A DNA stretch of 64,000 nt from Anaerotignum sp. MB30-C6 (GTDB taxonomy: Bacteria; Bacillota; Clostridia; Lachnospirales; Anaerotignaceae): assembly GCF_030908465.1 (NCBI RefSeq), contig NZ_CP133078.1, positions 310,001 to 374,000 of the forward strand. The letters run 5' to 3'. The notes under the pieces were generated by a model. It did not search any database. It was not told the origin of the DNA and worked only from the letters and a program-made list of their open reading frames with translations. Below, in pieces: positions 26,982 to 37,024 of this stretch. The position numbers were made by a program, and so were the translations under genes. Position 1 is the first letter of the stretch; every line of letters starts with the position of its first letter.

Positions 26982-27608
26982 ATGAGGGGATTTTTTATTT
27001 CGGTGGAAGGCAGTGATGGCAGCGGCAAGTCCACGCAGATTAAAAAAATAGAGGAATATTTGAAAAGTAGAAATCAGGAAATTCTCTTGACCAGGGAGCC
27101 AGGTGGCACATTGATTTCTGAGAAAATAAGGGAATTATTGTTAGACCCTACGAATAAAGAAATGACGGCTAAGACGGAAATGCTGTTATATGCTGGGGCT
27201 AGAACCCAACATTTGGAGGAATTTATACTTCCTAATTTGCAACAGGGGAGAAGTATTTTGTCTGACCGTTTTACCGACTCCAGTATTGCTTATCAGGGGT
27301 TTGGCCGCGGGTTAGGGGATATGGTGGCGGAGGTAAACTATATTGCCACGGGGGGGATTTCTCCCGACATTACCTTCTTTTTGGATCTTTCACCAGAGGC
27401 GGGAATCGCCAGAAAAAAAGCAGAGGTTGACCATACCATGGATCGGTTGGAATTGGAAAAGCAGGAATTTCACCAACGGGTGTATGATGGATACAAAGCT
27501 TTGTGCAATTTACACGAACAGCGAATCTGCCGCATTGATGCAAGCCAGAGTGTAGATGCTGTTTTTGCTGAAATTAAGGAAAGTTTGGATAGGTTGTTTG
27601 GTTTCTAA
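26982..27608 (+). CDS. tmk: Thymidylate kinase
   Basis: Phosphorylates dTMP to dTDP. 208 residues with P-loop EGSDGSGKSTQ (about 8-18), DR-E-type segment TREPGGT (about 38-44), LSDRFTDSSIAYQGFGRG (about 91-108) and a LID-like region with DRLE. The start is ATG 26982 after GAGGTGAC. It heads the tmk-darA-holB-ricT-trmN6-rsmI cluster. Confidence 0.95.
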   Translation: MRGFFISVEGSDGSGKSTQIKKIEEYLKSRNQEILLTREPGGTLISEKIRELLLDPTNKEMTAKTEMLLYAGARTQHLEEFILPNLQQGRSILSDRFTDSSIAYQGFGRGLGDMVAEVNYIATGGISPDITFFLDLSPEAGIARKKAEVDHTMDRLELEKQEFHQRVYDGYKALCNLHEQRICRIDASQSVDAVFAEIKESLDRLFGF

Positions 27609-27628
27609 ATTAGACGGGAGGGGTATCT

Positions 27629-27955
27629 ATGAAGCTCATTATTGCCATTATTCAAGACGAAGACGCAGGAGAAGTTATTTCCAATCTGAACAAAGCAGAT
27701 TTTCAGGTGACAAGGCTGGCGACGAAGGGCGGCTTTTTGCGAGCAGGCAATACGACTCTCTTAACTGGTGTGGAAGATGGAAAAGTGGAAGAAGTCATGG
27801 GAATTATTGAAGAAAACAGTAAAGCCCGTACACAATATGCAACGCTACCTTCATCTTGTGGCGCCATGCACGGGTTTATATTAGCACCCATTGAGGTAAA
27901 TATCGGTGGTGCTACGGTGTTTGTTGTAGATGTAGAGCAGTTTAGAAAGTTTTAA
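27629..27955 (+). CDS. darA: Cyclic-di-AMP receptor protein DarA (PII-like)
   Basis: 108-residue PII-like trimeric protein that binds c-di-AMP (YaaQ/PstA/DarA). Visible features: N-terminal MKLIIAIIQDEDAGEVISNL, the ligand loop ATKGGFLRAGNTTLLTGVED (about 31-50), and the C-terminal VNIGGATVFVVDVEQFRKF. The conserved position between tmk and holB matches other Firmicutes. GGGAGGGG precedes ATG 27629. Confidence 0.95.
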   Translation: MKLIIAIIQDEDAGEVISNLNKADFQVTRLATKGGFLRAGNTTLLTGVEDGKVEEVMGIIEENSKARTQYATLPSSCGAMHGFILAPIEVNIGGATVFVVDVEQFRKF

Positions 27956-28019
27956 ATGGGAAATAAATAGATTGTCTTTCATAAACTGTAGGTATATCAT
28001 TTAAAAAGGGGTGGACGCT

Positions 28020-29006
28020 TTGTATACCTATAAAGAGATTTGGGGCAATGGGCGTCTGCTCCAACATTTGCAAAATGCAGTAAACAATGGGAAGACATCC
28101 CATGCATATTTGTTTGTTGGGGGTGCCGGCGCAGGAAAGCGGATGATTGCCAAGACCTTTGCCAAGCACCTTTTATGCACTGCTCCAAAGGAAGAGCCCT
28201 GTGGAGTTTGTGATAGCTGTCGTGTGTTTGACAGTGGGAATCACCCCGATGTGATTCATGTGACTTCAGAGAAAAAAACATTGGGTGTAGATGAAATTCG
28301 AGGGCAAATATTAGAAACGGTAGATATAAAGCCTTATCATTATGATAAAAAAGTTTATATCATTCACCAAGCCCATACCATGACGGTTCAAGCCCAAAAT
28401 GCGTTATTAAAAACCCTAGAGGAGCCTCCCAGCTATGCGGTATTTTTGCTACTGGCGGAGAATATGGATGTTTTTTTACCCACCGTCCTTTCTAGAACGG
28501 TGACATTAAAACTGAACCCCATTGCGGAGGAGGAAGTTAGCCGATATTTAACGCAAAAGGGTGCCGTTCCCTCCGAAGAAGCTGTGTTTTTTGCCGCTTA
28601 TGGACAGGGACGAATTGGCCATGCGTTGGAACTAATTGAAGATGATACCTTTCGACAGATGAGAGAAGAAATCTTAACAAAAATGAGCCGATTACCTGCG
28701 ATGAGCCTGTCTGATGCTTTGCTTTTGGCAAAAGAGTGGGAAGTTTATAAGAACGATTACCGTTTTTTAGATATCATTGGTTTATGGTATCGGGATTTGT
28801 TGGCGGCAAAATCATTGAGGGACGAAGGTTTTATTATACAAAAAGATAAAAAAGACATGATTTTTCAAGCGGCAAGTGAACCGTCGGAGAGTTTAGCAAA
28901 AAAAGCAGCAGCTGTTGTAAAAGCAAAAGAACGTTTCATACAAAACGGAAATTTTCGGCTAATTTTAGAGGTTATGCTGATGGAGTTAAAGGAGAATAGA
29001 ACCTAA
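28020..29006 (+). CDS. holB: DNA polymerase III delta' subunit
   Basis: Clamp-loader subunit. About 328 residues with a P-loop-like VGGAGAGKRMIA, a four-Cys zinc module (CTAPKEEPCGVCDSC), and the SRT/sensor segments VLSRTVTLKLNP and NALLKTLEEPP. I prefer TTG 28020 because AAGGGGTGG sits 5 bases upstream; GTG 28011 is an alternative within that site. The stop overlaps the ricT start. Confidence 0.92.
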   Translation: MYTYKEIWGNGRLLQHLQNAVNNGKTSHAYLFVGGAGAGKRMIAKTFAKHLLCTAPKEEPCGVCDSCRVFDSGNHPDVIHVTSEKKTLGVDEIRGQILETVDIKPYHYDKKVYIIHQAHTMTVQAQNALLKTLEEPPSYAVFLLLAENMDVFLPTVLSRTVTLKLNPIAEEEVSRYLTQKGAVPSEEAVFFAAYGQGRIGHALELIEDDTFRQMREEILTKMSRLPAMSLSDALLLAKEWEVYKNDYRFLDIIGLWYRDLLAAKSLRDEGFIIQKDKKDMIFQAASEPSESLAKKAAAVVKAKERFIQNGNFRLILEVMLMELKENRT

Positions 29007-29878
29007 TGATTGAAGTGGTAGGAGTTCGATTTAAAAAAGCAGGAAAAATGTATTACTTTGATCCGGATGGGTTAAAGCTAGATAAAGAGGATTACGCCAT
29101 TGTGGAAACAGCACGTGGTGTGGAGTATGGCATGGTAATTAAAGAGAATACCTTTGTAACCGAGGAATCTATTGTACCTCCGTTAAAAAAGGTGTTGCGC
29201 AAGGCAACAAAGGATGATGCCCGTACGGTAGAGAACAATGAAAAGAAGGAAGATGAAGCTTTTCACATTTGCTTAGGCAATATCGCTCGCTTGGGCTTAG
29301 ATATGAAGTTGGTTGATGTGGAGATGACTTTCGACCGAAACAAGCTGATTTTCTATTTCACCTCTGACGGCAGAGTTGACTTTAGAGAGTTGGTTAAGGA
29401 GTTGGCGGCAACCTTCCGCACCCGTATCGAGTTACGCCAAATTGGTGTGCGGGATGAGGCGAAGATGCTAAACGGCATTGGTATTTGCGGCAGAACCCTG
29501 TGTTGTGCCACCTTTTTAGGGGATTTTCAGCCTGTGTCCATTAAGATGGCAAAGGAGCAAAGTCTGTCATTAAACCCTACAAAAATCAGTGGCATTTGTG
29601 GACGTTTGATGTGTTGTTTGAAATATGAAGAAGAAGTGTATGAGGAGTTGAACCGTAAATTACCTAAGGTTGGAGATATTATTTCAACACCCGATGGCAC
29701 GGGGGAAATTCTTTCCGCTAATGTTTTGCTTCAGCAGGTTAAGGCCGCTGTAAGAAAAACAGAGAACGATCCTCCTACAATTGCTTTTTACCATGCCGAT
29801 GAGATTAAGTTAATTAAAGCAAAGAAAAAGAAAAAACAGGAACCGATTCCTGAGGAATTAAAGGCATATGAAGACTGA
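29006..29878 (+). CDS. ricT: PSP1 domain protein RicT (YaaT)
   Basis: 290-residue component of the Y-complex (RicA/F/T) that in Bacillus affects mRNA maturation by RNase Y. The Cys-rich PSP1 motif GICGRTLCCATFLGDF...GICGRLMCC (about 160-205) is intact and binds Fe-S clusters in Bacillus. It overlaps holB by one base and the next gene by 11 bases. The Lys-rich C-terminus is typical. Confidence 0.94.
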   Translation: MIEVVGVRFKKAGKMYYFDPDGLKLDKEDYAIVETARGVEYGMVIKENTFVTEESIVPPLKKVLRKATKDDARTVENNEKKEDEAFHICLGNIARLGLDMKLVDVEMTFDRNKLIFYFTSDGRVDFRELVKELAATFRTRIELRQIGVRDEAKMLNGIGICGRTLCCATFLGDFQPVSIKMAKEQSLSLNPTKISGICGRLMCCLKYEEEVYEELNRKLPKVGDIISTPDGTGEILSANVLLQQVKAAVRKTENDPPTIAFYHADEIKLIKAKKKKKQEPIPEELKAYED

Positions 29879-30623
29879 GATTAAGATAAATGAGTTTGAA
29901 CGGCTGGATGATTTGCACCGCAAAGGCTATAAAATCATCCAAGACCCAAAACGATTTTGCTTTGGCATTGATGCAGTGCTACTGAGTGGTTTTGCCAAAG
30001 TGAAAAAAGGTGAAACCCTGTTGGACTTGGGTACGGGAACGGGCATAATTCCCATATTGCTTGAGGCAAAAACATTGGGTGCCCACTTTACAGGCCTTGA
30101 AGTCCAAGAAGAAAGTGCAAAGATGGCCAAAAGAAGTGTGGCTTTGAATCAGCTAGAGGAAAAGGTTACAATTTGCCATGGGGACTTGAAGCAGATTAAA
30201 GATCTGTTTCCAGAAGAAAAATTTGATGTAGTAACCTCAAATCCCCCATACATGAATGAGGGTGGAGGGCTGATGAATCCCCATAGTGCAAAGGCAATTG
30301 CCAGACATGAGGTTCTTTGTACCTTAGAAGATGTGGTGGCAGCGGCAGGGAAGGTTTTACGAGTAGGGGGAAGATTTTATATGATACATCGCCCCCACAG
30401 GCTTACAGATATTATGGTGTTTTTTCGCCAGTATAAGCTGGAGCCAAAAAGAGTAAGGTTTATTCAGCCTTTTTCGGACAAGGCACCTACCATGGTATTG
30501 GTGGAAGGCGTGAAAGGTGGTAATCCAGGAGTTAAGGTGGATGCGCCGTTGATTGTTTATAGCGAAGCGGGAAAATATACTCAAGAGGTATACGAAATTT
30601 ATTATGGAGAAGGACAAGCATGA
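29868..30623 (+). CDS. trmN6: tRNA1(Val) adenine-37 N6-methyltransferase family (TrmN6/YabB)
   Basis: 251-residue SAM-dependent methyltransferase with SAM motif LLDLGTGTGIIPILL (about 50-64) and catalytic NPPY motif SNPPYMNEGG (about 124-133), placed after ricT as yabB is in Bacillus. Modification of tRNA1-Val is inferred from the E. coli homologue. ATG 29868 overlaps ricT; the end overlaps rsmI by 4 bases. Confidence 0.9.
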   Translation: MKTEIKINEFERLDDLHRKGYKIIQDPKRFCFGIDAVLLSGFAKVKKGETLLDLGTGTGIIPILLEAKTLGAHFTGLEVQEESAKMAKRSVALNQLEEKVTICHGDLKQIKDLFPEEKFDVVTSNPPYMNEGGGLMNPHSAKAIARHEVLCTLEDVVAAAGKVLRVGGRFYMIHRPHRLTDIMVFFRQYKLEPKRVRFIQPFSDKAPTMVLVEGVKGGNPGVKVDAPLIVYSEAGKYTQEVYEIYYGEGQA

Positions 30624-31480
30624 CACAGGAAAAGGTAGGAACTTTATATCTTTGTGCAACACCTATTGGGAATATGGAAGATATTACCCTTAGAACATTA
30701 AAGCTTTTGGAAAGTGTTGATGTGATTGCGGCAGAGGATACAAGAAATACGCTGAAACTTCTTAATCGGTATGAAATAAAAACGCCGATGACAAGTTATC
30801 ATGAGCATAATAAAATAGGGAAAGGGCCTTTTTTGATAGAAAGGCTTTTGGCGGGAGAAAGCATTGCCCTAGTATCTGACGCAGGGATGCCAGGAATATC
30901 TGACCCTGGGGAGGATTTGGTAAAGCTTTGCTATGAGGCGGGGGTTCCCGTTACCGTTGCTCCTGGGGCATCGGCAGCTGTGGTTGCCCTAGTCTTATCA
31001 GGCCTAGACACGAGAAGGTTTGTTTTTGAAGGCTTTTTGCCGTCGGACAAAAAAGAACGACGCTCCATTTTGCAAACATTGGAAAGAGAGCATCGCACAA
31101 TGATTTTATACGAAGCACCCCACCGCTTACTAGACACCCTAGAGGAGTTAGAGAAAACACTTGGGGGCGGTCGTGAGAGTGCAGTAATTAGAGAACTCAC
31201 TAAAAAGTTTGAAGAAGTACATCGAGACACCATTGTGAATCAAAGGATATATTTTAAGGAAAACCAGCCAAAGGGCGAATTTGTGCTGGTAATAGCAGGC
31301 CTTTCTTTAGAGGAACAGAGAAAAGAAGCCCAAGCAAGTTGGGAAGAGATTTCCATTTCTGATCATGTCCAAAGATATTTGGATCAGGGGATTAGCGAAA
31401 AAGACGCTATGAAACAAGTAGCGAAAGATAGAGGGGTTTCAAAACGGGATATTTATAAAGAATATAAAACCAGTGAATAG
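30620..31480 (+). CDS. rsmI: 16S rRNA (cytidine-1402-2'-O)-methyltransferase
   Basis: 286-residue tetrapyrrole-methylase-fold enzyme. Landmarks: LYLCATPIGNMEDITLRTL (about 8-26), AAEDTRNT, LVSDAGMPGISDPGE (about 87-101), and APGASAAVVALVLSG. The ATG overlaps the trmN6 stop. It completes the conserved cluster; yaaR, yabA and yazA of the Bacillus arrangement are absent. Confidence 0.96.
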   Translation: MTQEKVGTLYLCATPIGNMEDITLRTLKLLESVDVIAAEDTRNTLKLLNRYEIKTPMTSYHEHNKIGKGPFLIERLLAGESIALVSDAGMPGISDPGEDLVKLCYEAGVPVTVAPGASAAVVALVLSGLDTRRFVFEGFLPSDKKERRSILQTLEREHRTMILYEAPHRLLDTLEELEKTLGGGRESAVIRELTKKFEEVHRDTIVNQRIYFKENQPKGEFVLVIAGLSLEEQRKEAQASWEEISISDHVQRYLDQGISEKDAMKQVAKDRGVSKRDIYKEYKTSE

Positions 31481-31521
31481 AATTCTTTATAGAAACATAT
31501 AAAAGAAAGGGGTGTCTGGGG

Positions 31522-31899
31522 ATGTTAGACAGTTTTTTGGCCTTAAGTTGGCAAGATATCGTGATTGCAGCAAGTATTGCATATGTGGTTTTTTCTGTAA
31601 TACGAAGATTGCAAAGGGCGTTTGGCAAGAATGAGAGTGAGTTTAGCCACAAAGTTCGTAATATGGATATGGTGGATGTCTATGAAAAATGCAAAGAACT
31701 ATTTCCGATACAAAACCTTACCTTTCATGGTAAAGAATTTTCCAGGGGGATGCATATAAAAGTCATAACAATCCAGAAAAAGATTATAGAGGGAGAATTG
31801 ATTGGGATTAATAAAGTAAACCTAATTTGTATTCGTACTCATAATCAAATCATTGCCCATCAATTAGAAAAAGTTGAAGAAATTATTGGTTTAGAATAA
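31522..31899 (+). CDS. Uncharacterised membrane-anchored protein
   Basis: 125 residues with one N-terminal membrane helix (about 10-27), a basic segment, then a small alpha/beta domain (about 50-125) that includes HIKVITIQKKIIEGELIGINKVNLICI. Not recognised. AAGGGGTGTC precedes ATG 31522. It lies 41 bases after rsmI and is followed by a terminator, so it is probably the last gene of the tmk operon. Confidence 0.75.
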   Translation: MLDSFLALSWQDIVIAASIAYVVFSVIRRLQRAFGKNESEFSHKVRNMDMVDVYEKCKELFPIQNLTFHGKEFSRGMHIKVITIQKKIIEGELIGINKVNLICIRTHNQIIAHQLEKVEEIIGLE

Positions 31900-31905
31900 T
31901 GAAAG

Positions 31906-31941
31906 AGGTTATTTCCCTACTTAGGAAATAGCCTTTTTTTT
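31906..31941 (+). terminator. Terminator of the tmk-rsmI operon
   Basis: AGGTTATTTCC / GGAAATAGCCT 11-bp stem (one G-U), 7-base loop, then eight T. Confidence 0.94.
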
Positions 31942-32017
31942 ATAGAAAAACCCAAGCATAAGCAATAGGGGGTAAAACCTTAACAGGATTTTAGCAGCCT
32001 TTCCATAGGTTTGGGCA

Positions 32018-32300
32018 TATAATGAGAGTAAGTATGGTCAAAAATTAATACAATAAATTTAGGGTCGGACGACCCCTTTTTTAATAAATATAGGTATATT
32101 TAAAAATGGATGAACCCGAAAGTGTAACCCAAGGAAGTGAATTGGGTTATGTAAACAAAGGGTGTGCATTTCATTGTGGAAATAAATTTGTACCGAATGA
32201 CCAAAACAAGGTTTATATATAGAGAGATATAGAGAGGAGATATATGGAAGTATATCATTGAAAAGATTGATAGCAGAAGTATATTGAGGAGGTATGTCAG
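32018..32300 (+). promoter_or_regulatory. Leader of the giant activase gene with early terminator
   Basis: A TATAAT box (32018-32023) is followed about 38 bases later by GGGTC-GGAC-GACCC and CTTTTTT (32062-32082), a good intrinsic terminator with no gene before it. Further down lies a perfect TAACCCAA-N9-TTGGGTTA hairpin (32125-32149). AGGAGG at 32286-32291 serves the gene. No known riboswitch recognised; the -35 is weak. Confidence 0.5.
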
Positions 32301-35300
32301 ATGAGGTATCTTGAAGAAGGTTTCAATCATATATACAAAATGGGTGTGGACATTGGTTCTACAACGGTTAAGGTTGTTTTGGTAAACAAAAAGTTGGAAA
32401 TGGTATTCCAATGTTACCGTAGGCACTTTTCAGAAATCAAAAAAACAGTCACGAGCATCATACAAGAGGCAAAGGAACAGTTAGGCGATGCTTATTTTTC
32501 CGTTATGGTTACAGGCAGCGGCGGTGTTTCTTTGGCAAAGAGCATTGGTGTGGAATTTATTCAAGAGGTGGTGGCTACAGCAAAAGCTTTGGAAACAGCG
32601 GCACCTTTAACGGATGTTGCCATTGAGCTGGGTGGAGAAGATGCGAAAATCATCTACTTTGATGGTGGAAGTGTTGAGCAAAGAATGAATGGCGTTTGTG
32701 CAGGGGGTACTGGCTCCTTTATTGATCAAATGGCAAGTCTTCTGCAAACAGATGCAACGGGCTTAAATGAGCTGGCAAAGAAATATTCCCTAATCTACCC
32801 TATTGCTTCTCGTTGTGGGGTTTTTGCAAAAACCGATATACAGCCTCTGATCAATGAGGGGGCAAAGCGTGAGGATTTGGCGGCGTCTATTTTCCAAGCT
32901 GTGGTAAATCAGACCATTGCAGGCCTTGCTTGTGGGAAACCCATTCGAGGGCATGTTGCATTTTTAGGTGGGCCTCTTCATTTTCTTTCAGAACTTCGAG
33001 GGAGATTCATTGAAACATTGAAGTTGACCGATGAAATCACCATTATTCCTGAAAATTCCCACTTGTTTGCTGCCTATGGTACAGCGGTTTCTTGCAAGGG
33101 TGAGGAAAACTTTAACTTCACTACGATTTTGAAGAAACTGAATGAGGAAACAAAGGCAGTGATGGAAGTAGGGCGTATGGATCCTTTATTCCAAAACGAA
33201 AAGGAATATAAGGCTTTTAAAGAACAACACGATAGTAGTAAAGTGAAAAGAAGGGCCATAAGTACATATCATGGGGATGCTTTTTTAGGAATTGACGCAG
33301 GCTCCACCACAACAAAGGTTGCTTTGGTTGCCGAGGATGGTAGCTTGCTTTACTCATTTTATGCAGGTAACCAAGGGAATCCTCTGAAGGTTGTAACCCA
33401 AAGTTTGAACGAAATGTACGACATAATGCCCGAGGATGTTGTAATCCGTAATTCTTGCGTTACTGGATATGGCGAGGGGTTATTAAAAGAAGCCCTTATG
33501 GTAGACTTGGGTTATATTGAAACCGTTGCCCATTATAAAGCAGCTCAGTTTTTCCGCCCTGATGTAGACTTTATTTTAGACATCGGCGGTCAAGATATGA
33601 AGTGTATCCGCATTAAGGATAATGTGATAGATAGTGTGTTGTTAAACGAGGCATGTTCTTCGGGTTGTGGTTCCTTTATTGAAACCTTTGCCAATTCATT
33701 GAATTATAACGTGGCGGACTTTGCCAAAGTAGCTCTTTTTGCAAAGCACCCCATTGATTTAGGGTCTCGTTGTACCGTATTTATGAACTCCCGTGTGAAA
33801 CAGGCACAAAAAGAAGGGGCGGATGTTTCGGATATTTCTGCTGGCTTGGCGTACTCTGTCATTAAAAATGCGTTGTTGAAGGTAATAAAAATTGCCGACC
33901 CCACATCTATGGGGAAATCCATGGTGGTGCAAGGGGGAACGTTCTATAATGATGCAGTTTTAAAGAGTTTTGAGATGATCAGTGGTAAGCAGGCTGTTCG
34001 TCCTGATATTGCAGGTATCATGGGGGCCTTTGGTGCGGGGCTGATTGCAAGGGATAAATACACCACTGGCTATCAAACAACATTAATTTCAAGAGATGAG
34101 ATGAATGCCCTTGAAGTTCGTTCTAATATGGCAAGATGCCAAGGTTGCACAAATCATTGTTTGTTGACAATTAACTTATTTAGCGGTGGAAGACGTTTTA
34201 TTACGGGAAATCGTTGTGAAAGAGGGCTGGGCAAGGAAAAAATCCAAAATCCTGCACCGAACCTTTATGAATACAAACTACGCAGGCTATTTGATTATGA
34301 GCCTTTATCTGTGGCAGAAGCCAAGCGTGGTACAGTTGGGATTCCTCGGGTTTTAAATATGTGGGAGGATTATCCTTTTTGGTATACATTCTTTACAAAG
34401 CTTGGGTATCGGGTTGTCCTTTCCCCCAATTCTTCGAAGGAAATATTTGAAAAAGGCATGGAATCCATACCAAGTGAATCTGTATGCTACCCTGCTAAGT
34501 TGGTTCATGGACATATCATGTATTTGATTGAACAAGGTGTAGATCGGATTTTCTACCCTGGCGTTGTGTATGAAAGACGAGATAGTGTAGCGGCGGACAA
34601 TAATTATAACTGCCCCATTGTGGCATCGTACAATGAAAATATTAAAAACAACGTTGAGGAATTGCAGGAAAAAGGAATTTCTTTTATGAATCCTTTTATC
34701 GCCATGGATAAAATTGAAACGGTTTTTAAGCGAATGACAGAGGAATTTGTTCCTTTGGGTTGTACCAAAAAAGAAATCAAAGAGGCAGTTTATTGTGGGT
34801 GGAATGAATGGTCTGAATTCCGAAGGGATATGCATGAAAAGGGAGAGGAAACCCTACGTTATATCAAAGAAAAGGGTATGACGGGCATTGTTTTAGGGGG
34901 CAGGCCTTATCACGTAGATCCTGAAATTAATCACGGTATTCCCGAACTCATTGCCGGATATAATATTGCGGTGTTTACGGAAGATAGCGTTGCCCATCTG
35001 GGCAAGGCAAAACGCCCTACCGTCGTTCGTGATCAATGGACTTATCATTCAAGATTGTACGAATCAGCGGCATTTGTGACAACCCAAGAAGACTTGGAGT
35101 ACATCCAGTTGAACTCCTTCGGGTGCGGCTTGGATGCGGTTACCACCGACGAAGTAAAAGCAATTTTAAATGCTTCGGGTAAGATATACACAGTTTTAAA
35201 AATCGATGAGGTAAACAACCTTGGTGCGGCTCGTATTCGTATTCGTTCCTTAATTGCGGCTTTGGAAGATAGAAGGGAAAAGGGAGTCTCCATAAAGCAG

Positions 35301-36626
35301 GGAGACGCCAGCTTACATAGAGTATTGTTCACAAAGGAAATGAGAAAACATTACACCATCCTTTGCCCTCAAATGTCACCCATTCATTTTAATATTTTAC
35401 AGCCTGCTGTTCGTGCTTGTGGCTATAACCTAGAGGTGATGGAAGCCATGGATAGCAGTGCCATTGATACGGGCTTAAAATATGTAAATAACGACGCTTG
35501 TTATCCCGCACTGATTACCATCGGCCAGTTGATGAACGGTTTGTTTTCAGGGAAATATGACTTGAATCGCACGGCCCTGTTAATTTCCCAAACCGGCGGA
35601 GGATGTAGAGCAACCAACTACATAGCCTTTATACGTAAGGCTTTGGTGAATGCAGGTATGCCTAACATTCCTGTTATTTCTATAAACCCAGTGGGACTTG
35701 AGAAAAATCCCGGGTTTAAGATCAGCTTAGGTCTATTAAATAAGGCTTTGCAAGCGTTGGTGTATGGCGATGTGTTTATGCGGGTATTATACCGAACACG
35801 GCCTTATGAAAAAGTAAAAGGCTCTGCCAATGCGCTATATGAAAAGTGGAACGAAAAGGTTAAGAAGGATGTGGCTAGGGGGAGTTATTACACCTACGCC
35901 GAAAATATTCGAGGAATTATACGAGAATTCGACGAACTAGAATTGGTTGATGTGGAAAAACCTAGGGTAGGTATTGTTGGTGAAATTCTGGTTAAGTTCC
36001 ACCCAACGGCCAATAACGACTTGGTTAATCTTTTGGAACGAGAAGGAGCAGAGGCTGTTGTACCGGATTTGCTTACTTTTGGGCTATATTCTTGTTATAA
36101 CGCAACCCAAAAAGAAAAACACCTTGGTGGTTCTAGAAAAAGCACACTTATTGCTGATTCTGTGGCCAAGGTCATTGAGCTATACCAAAAGCCTATGCTG
36201 AGTGCATTAAAAAAGAGTAAGCGTTTTGACTGCCCCGAAGACATAAGAGAACTGGGTAAATTCGCAGAAAAGATTGTGTCTTTATGTAATCAAACTGGTG
36301 AGGGTTGGTTCTTAACGGCGGAGATGGTGGAGCTAATCCATTGTGGAGTGGCAAATATTGTTTGTACCCAGCCTTTTGGTTGCCTGCCCAACCATGTTGT
36401 GGGAAAAGGAGTTATAAAGGAGTTGCGTAAGCAGTATCCTTTGTCTAATATTATCGCCATTGACTATGACCCCGGAGCAAGTGAAGTGAATCAGCTGAAT
36501 CGCATTAAATTAATGCTTGCAGGTGCCAATAAGAACTTAGAGGCGGCACGTTCCAATAGCTTGAGTAAAGCCCACTCCTTAGAGCAAGCGGCTTTTCAAG
36601 TGAAAGAAGATGATGGGGATTTTTAA
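32301..36626 (+). CDS. Giant acyl-CoA dehydratase activase-family protein (two BadF/HgdC domains plus DUF2229 and dehydratase-like region)
   Basis: 1441 residues. Two consecutive ASKHA-type ATPase domains of the BadF/BcrA/HgdC activator family: domain 1 (about 12-260) with [13 protein letters not shown] and domain 2 (about 325-590) with [14 protein letters not shown]. Each keeps both cysteines that ligate the bridging Fe-S cluster in HgdC ([10 protein letters not shown] with [16 protein letters not shown] with SRCTVF). A Cys-rich CQGCTNHC follows near 617, then a DUF2229-like region (about 655-880), then a C-terminal dehydratase-like region with [12 protein letters not shown]. Homologues are common in Clostridia but not biochemically assigned; it is not the classical stand-alone activator. 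Confidence 0.88.
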   Translation: MRYLEEGFNHIYKMGVDIGSTTVKVVLVNKKLEMVFQCYRRHFSEIKKTVTSIIQEAKEQLGDAYFSVMVTGSGGVSLAKSIGVEFIQEVVATAKALETAAPLTDVAIELGGEDAKIIYFDGGSVEQRMNGVCAGGTGSFIDQMASLLQTDATGLNELAKKYSLIYPIASRCGVFAKTDIQPLINEGAKREDLAASIFQAVVNQTIAGLACGKPIRGHVAFLGGPLHFLSELRGRFIETLKLTDEITIIPENSHLFAAYGTAVSCKGEENFNFTTILKKLNEETKAVMEVGRMDPLFQNEKEYKAFKEQHDSSKVKRRAISTYHGDAFLGIDAGSTTTKVALVAEDGSLLYSFYAGNQGNPLKVVTQSLNEMYDIMPEDVVIRNSCVTGYGEGLLKEALMVDLGYIETVAHYKAAQFFRPDVDFILDIGGQDMKCIRIKDNVIDSVLLNEACSSGCGSFIETFANSLNYNVADFAKVALFAKHPIDLGSRCTVFMNSRVKQAQKEGADVSDISAGLAYSVIKNALLKVIKIADPTSMGKSMVVQGGTFYNDAVLKSFEMISGKQAVRPDIAGIMGAFGAGLIARDKYTTGYQTTLISRDEMNALEVRSNMARCQGCTNHCLLTINLFSGGRRFITGNRCERGLGKEKIQNPAPNLYEYKLRRLFDYEPLSVAEAKRGTVGIPRVLNMWEDYPFWYTFFTKLGYRVVLSPNSSKEIFEKGMESIPSESVCYPAKLVHGHIMYLIEQGVDRIFYPGVVYERRDSVAADNNYNCPIVASYNENIKNNVEELQEKGISFMNPFIAMDKIETVFKRMTEEFVPLGCTKKEIKEAVYCGWNEWSEFRRDMHEKGEETLRYIKEKGMTGIVLGGRPYHVDPEINHGIPELIAGYNIAVFTEDSVAHLGKAKRPTVVRDQWTYHSRLYESAAFVTTQEDLEYIQLNSFGCGLDAVTTDEVKAILNASGKIYTVLKIDEVNNLGAARIRIRSLIAALEDRREKGVSIKQGDASLHRVLFTKEMRKHYTILCPQMSPIHFNILQPAVRACGYNLEVMEAMDSSAIDTGLKYVNNDACYPALITIGQLMNGLFSGKYDLNRTALLISQTGGGCRATNYIAFIRKALVNAGMPNIPVISINPVGLEKNPGFKISLGLLNKALQALVYGDVFMRVLYRTRPYEKVKGSANALYEKWNEKVKKDVARGSYYTYAENIRGIIREFDELELVDVEKPRVGIVGEILVKFHPTANNDLVNLLEREGAEAVVPDLLTFGLYSCYNATQKEKHLGGSRKSTLIADSVAKVIELYQKPMLSALKKSKRFDCPEDIRELGKFAEKIVSLCNQTGEGWFLTAEMVELIHCGVANIVCTQPFGCLPNHVVGKGVIKELRKQYPLSNIIAIDYDPGASEVNQLNRIKLMLAGANKNLEAARSNSLSKAHSLEQAAFQVKEDDGDF

Positions 36627-36639
36627 GGAAACCTTTAAA

Positions 36640-36679
36640 AATAAGGCATGGATTATATCTATGCCTTATTTTCTTTTTT
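36640..36679 (+). terminator. Terminator of the activase gene
   Basis: AATAAGGCAT / ATGCCTTATT 10-bp stem with an 11-base loop, then TTCTTTTTTC. Confidence 0.9.
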
Positions 36680-37024
36680 CAAAAAAATTAGATGAGTTAC
36701 TTATACGTAAGAAAGAAGTGCCATGGTAAATTGAATTTTTTATCTAGACCTCAATTAATAAAGGGGGGGCGTTAGAAAGCCATATTACTTAAAGATACTT
36801 CTCTGGTTTTAGTCTGAAATGACGTATTTGGCTACTTTTCAAAAAAGGGAAAGGAATAAAGGATAGCAAAAAGGAGCGAAGGCAAAGAGATACCTTTATT
36901 TTTTCTGAATTTTTAGGTTAAAATTGTATCAAACAGAAAGATGCAAAAACTGTACTTTTGTAAAAATATTATGTATAATGAAGAAAATAAGTGCATTGTA
37001 GCCTAATTTATTGGGGGGCAAAAA
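36680..37024. other. Intergenic region before walR
   Basis: No gene. A TATAAT at 36974-36979 is the likely walR -10, with no consensus -35. The GGGGGGCA ribosome site lies at the end. A purine-rich stretch near 36840-36890 has no recognised role. Confidence 0.45.
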
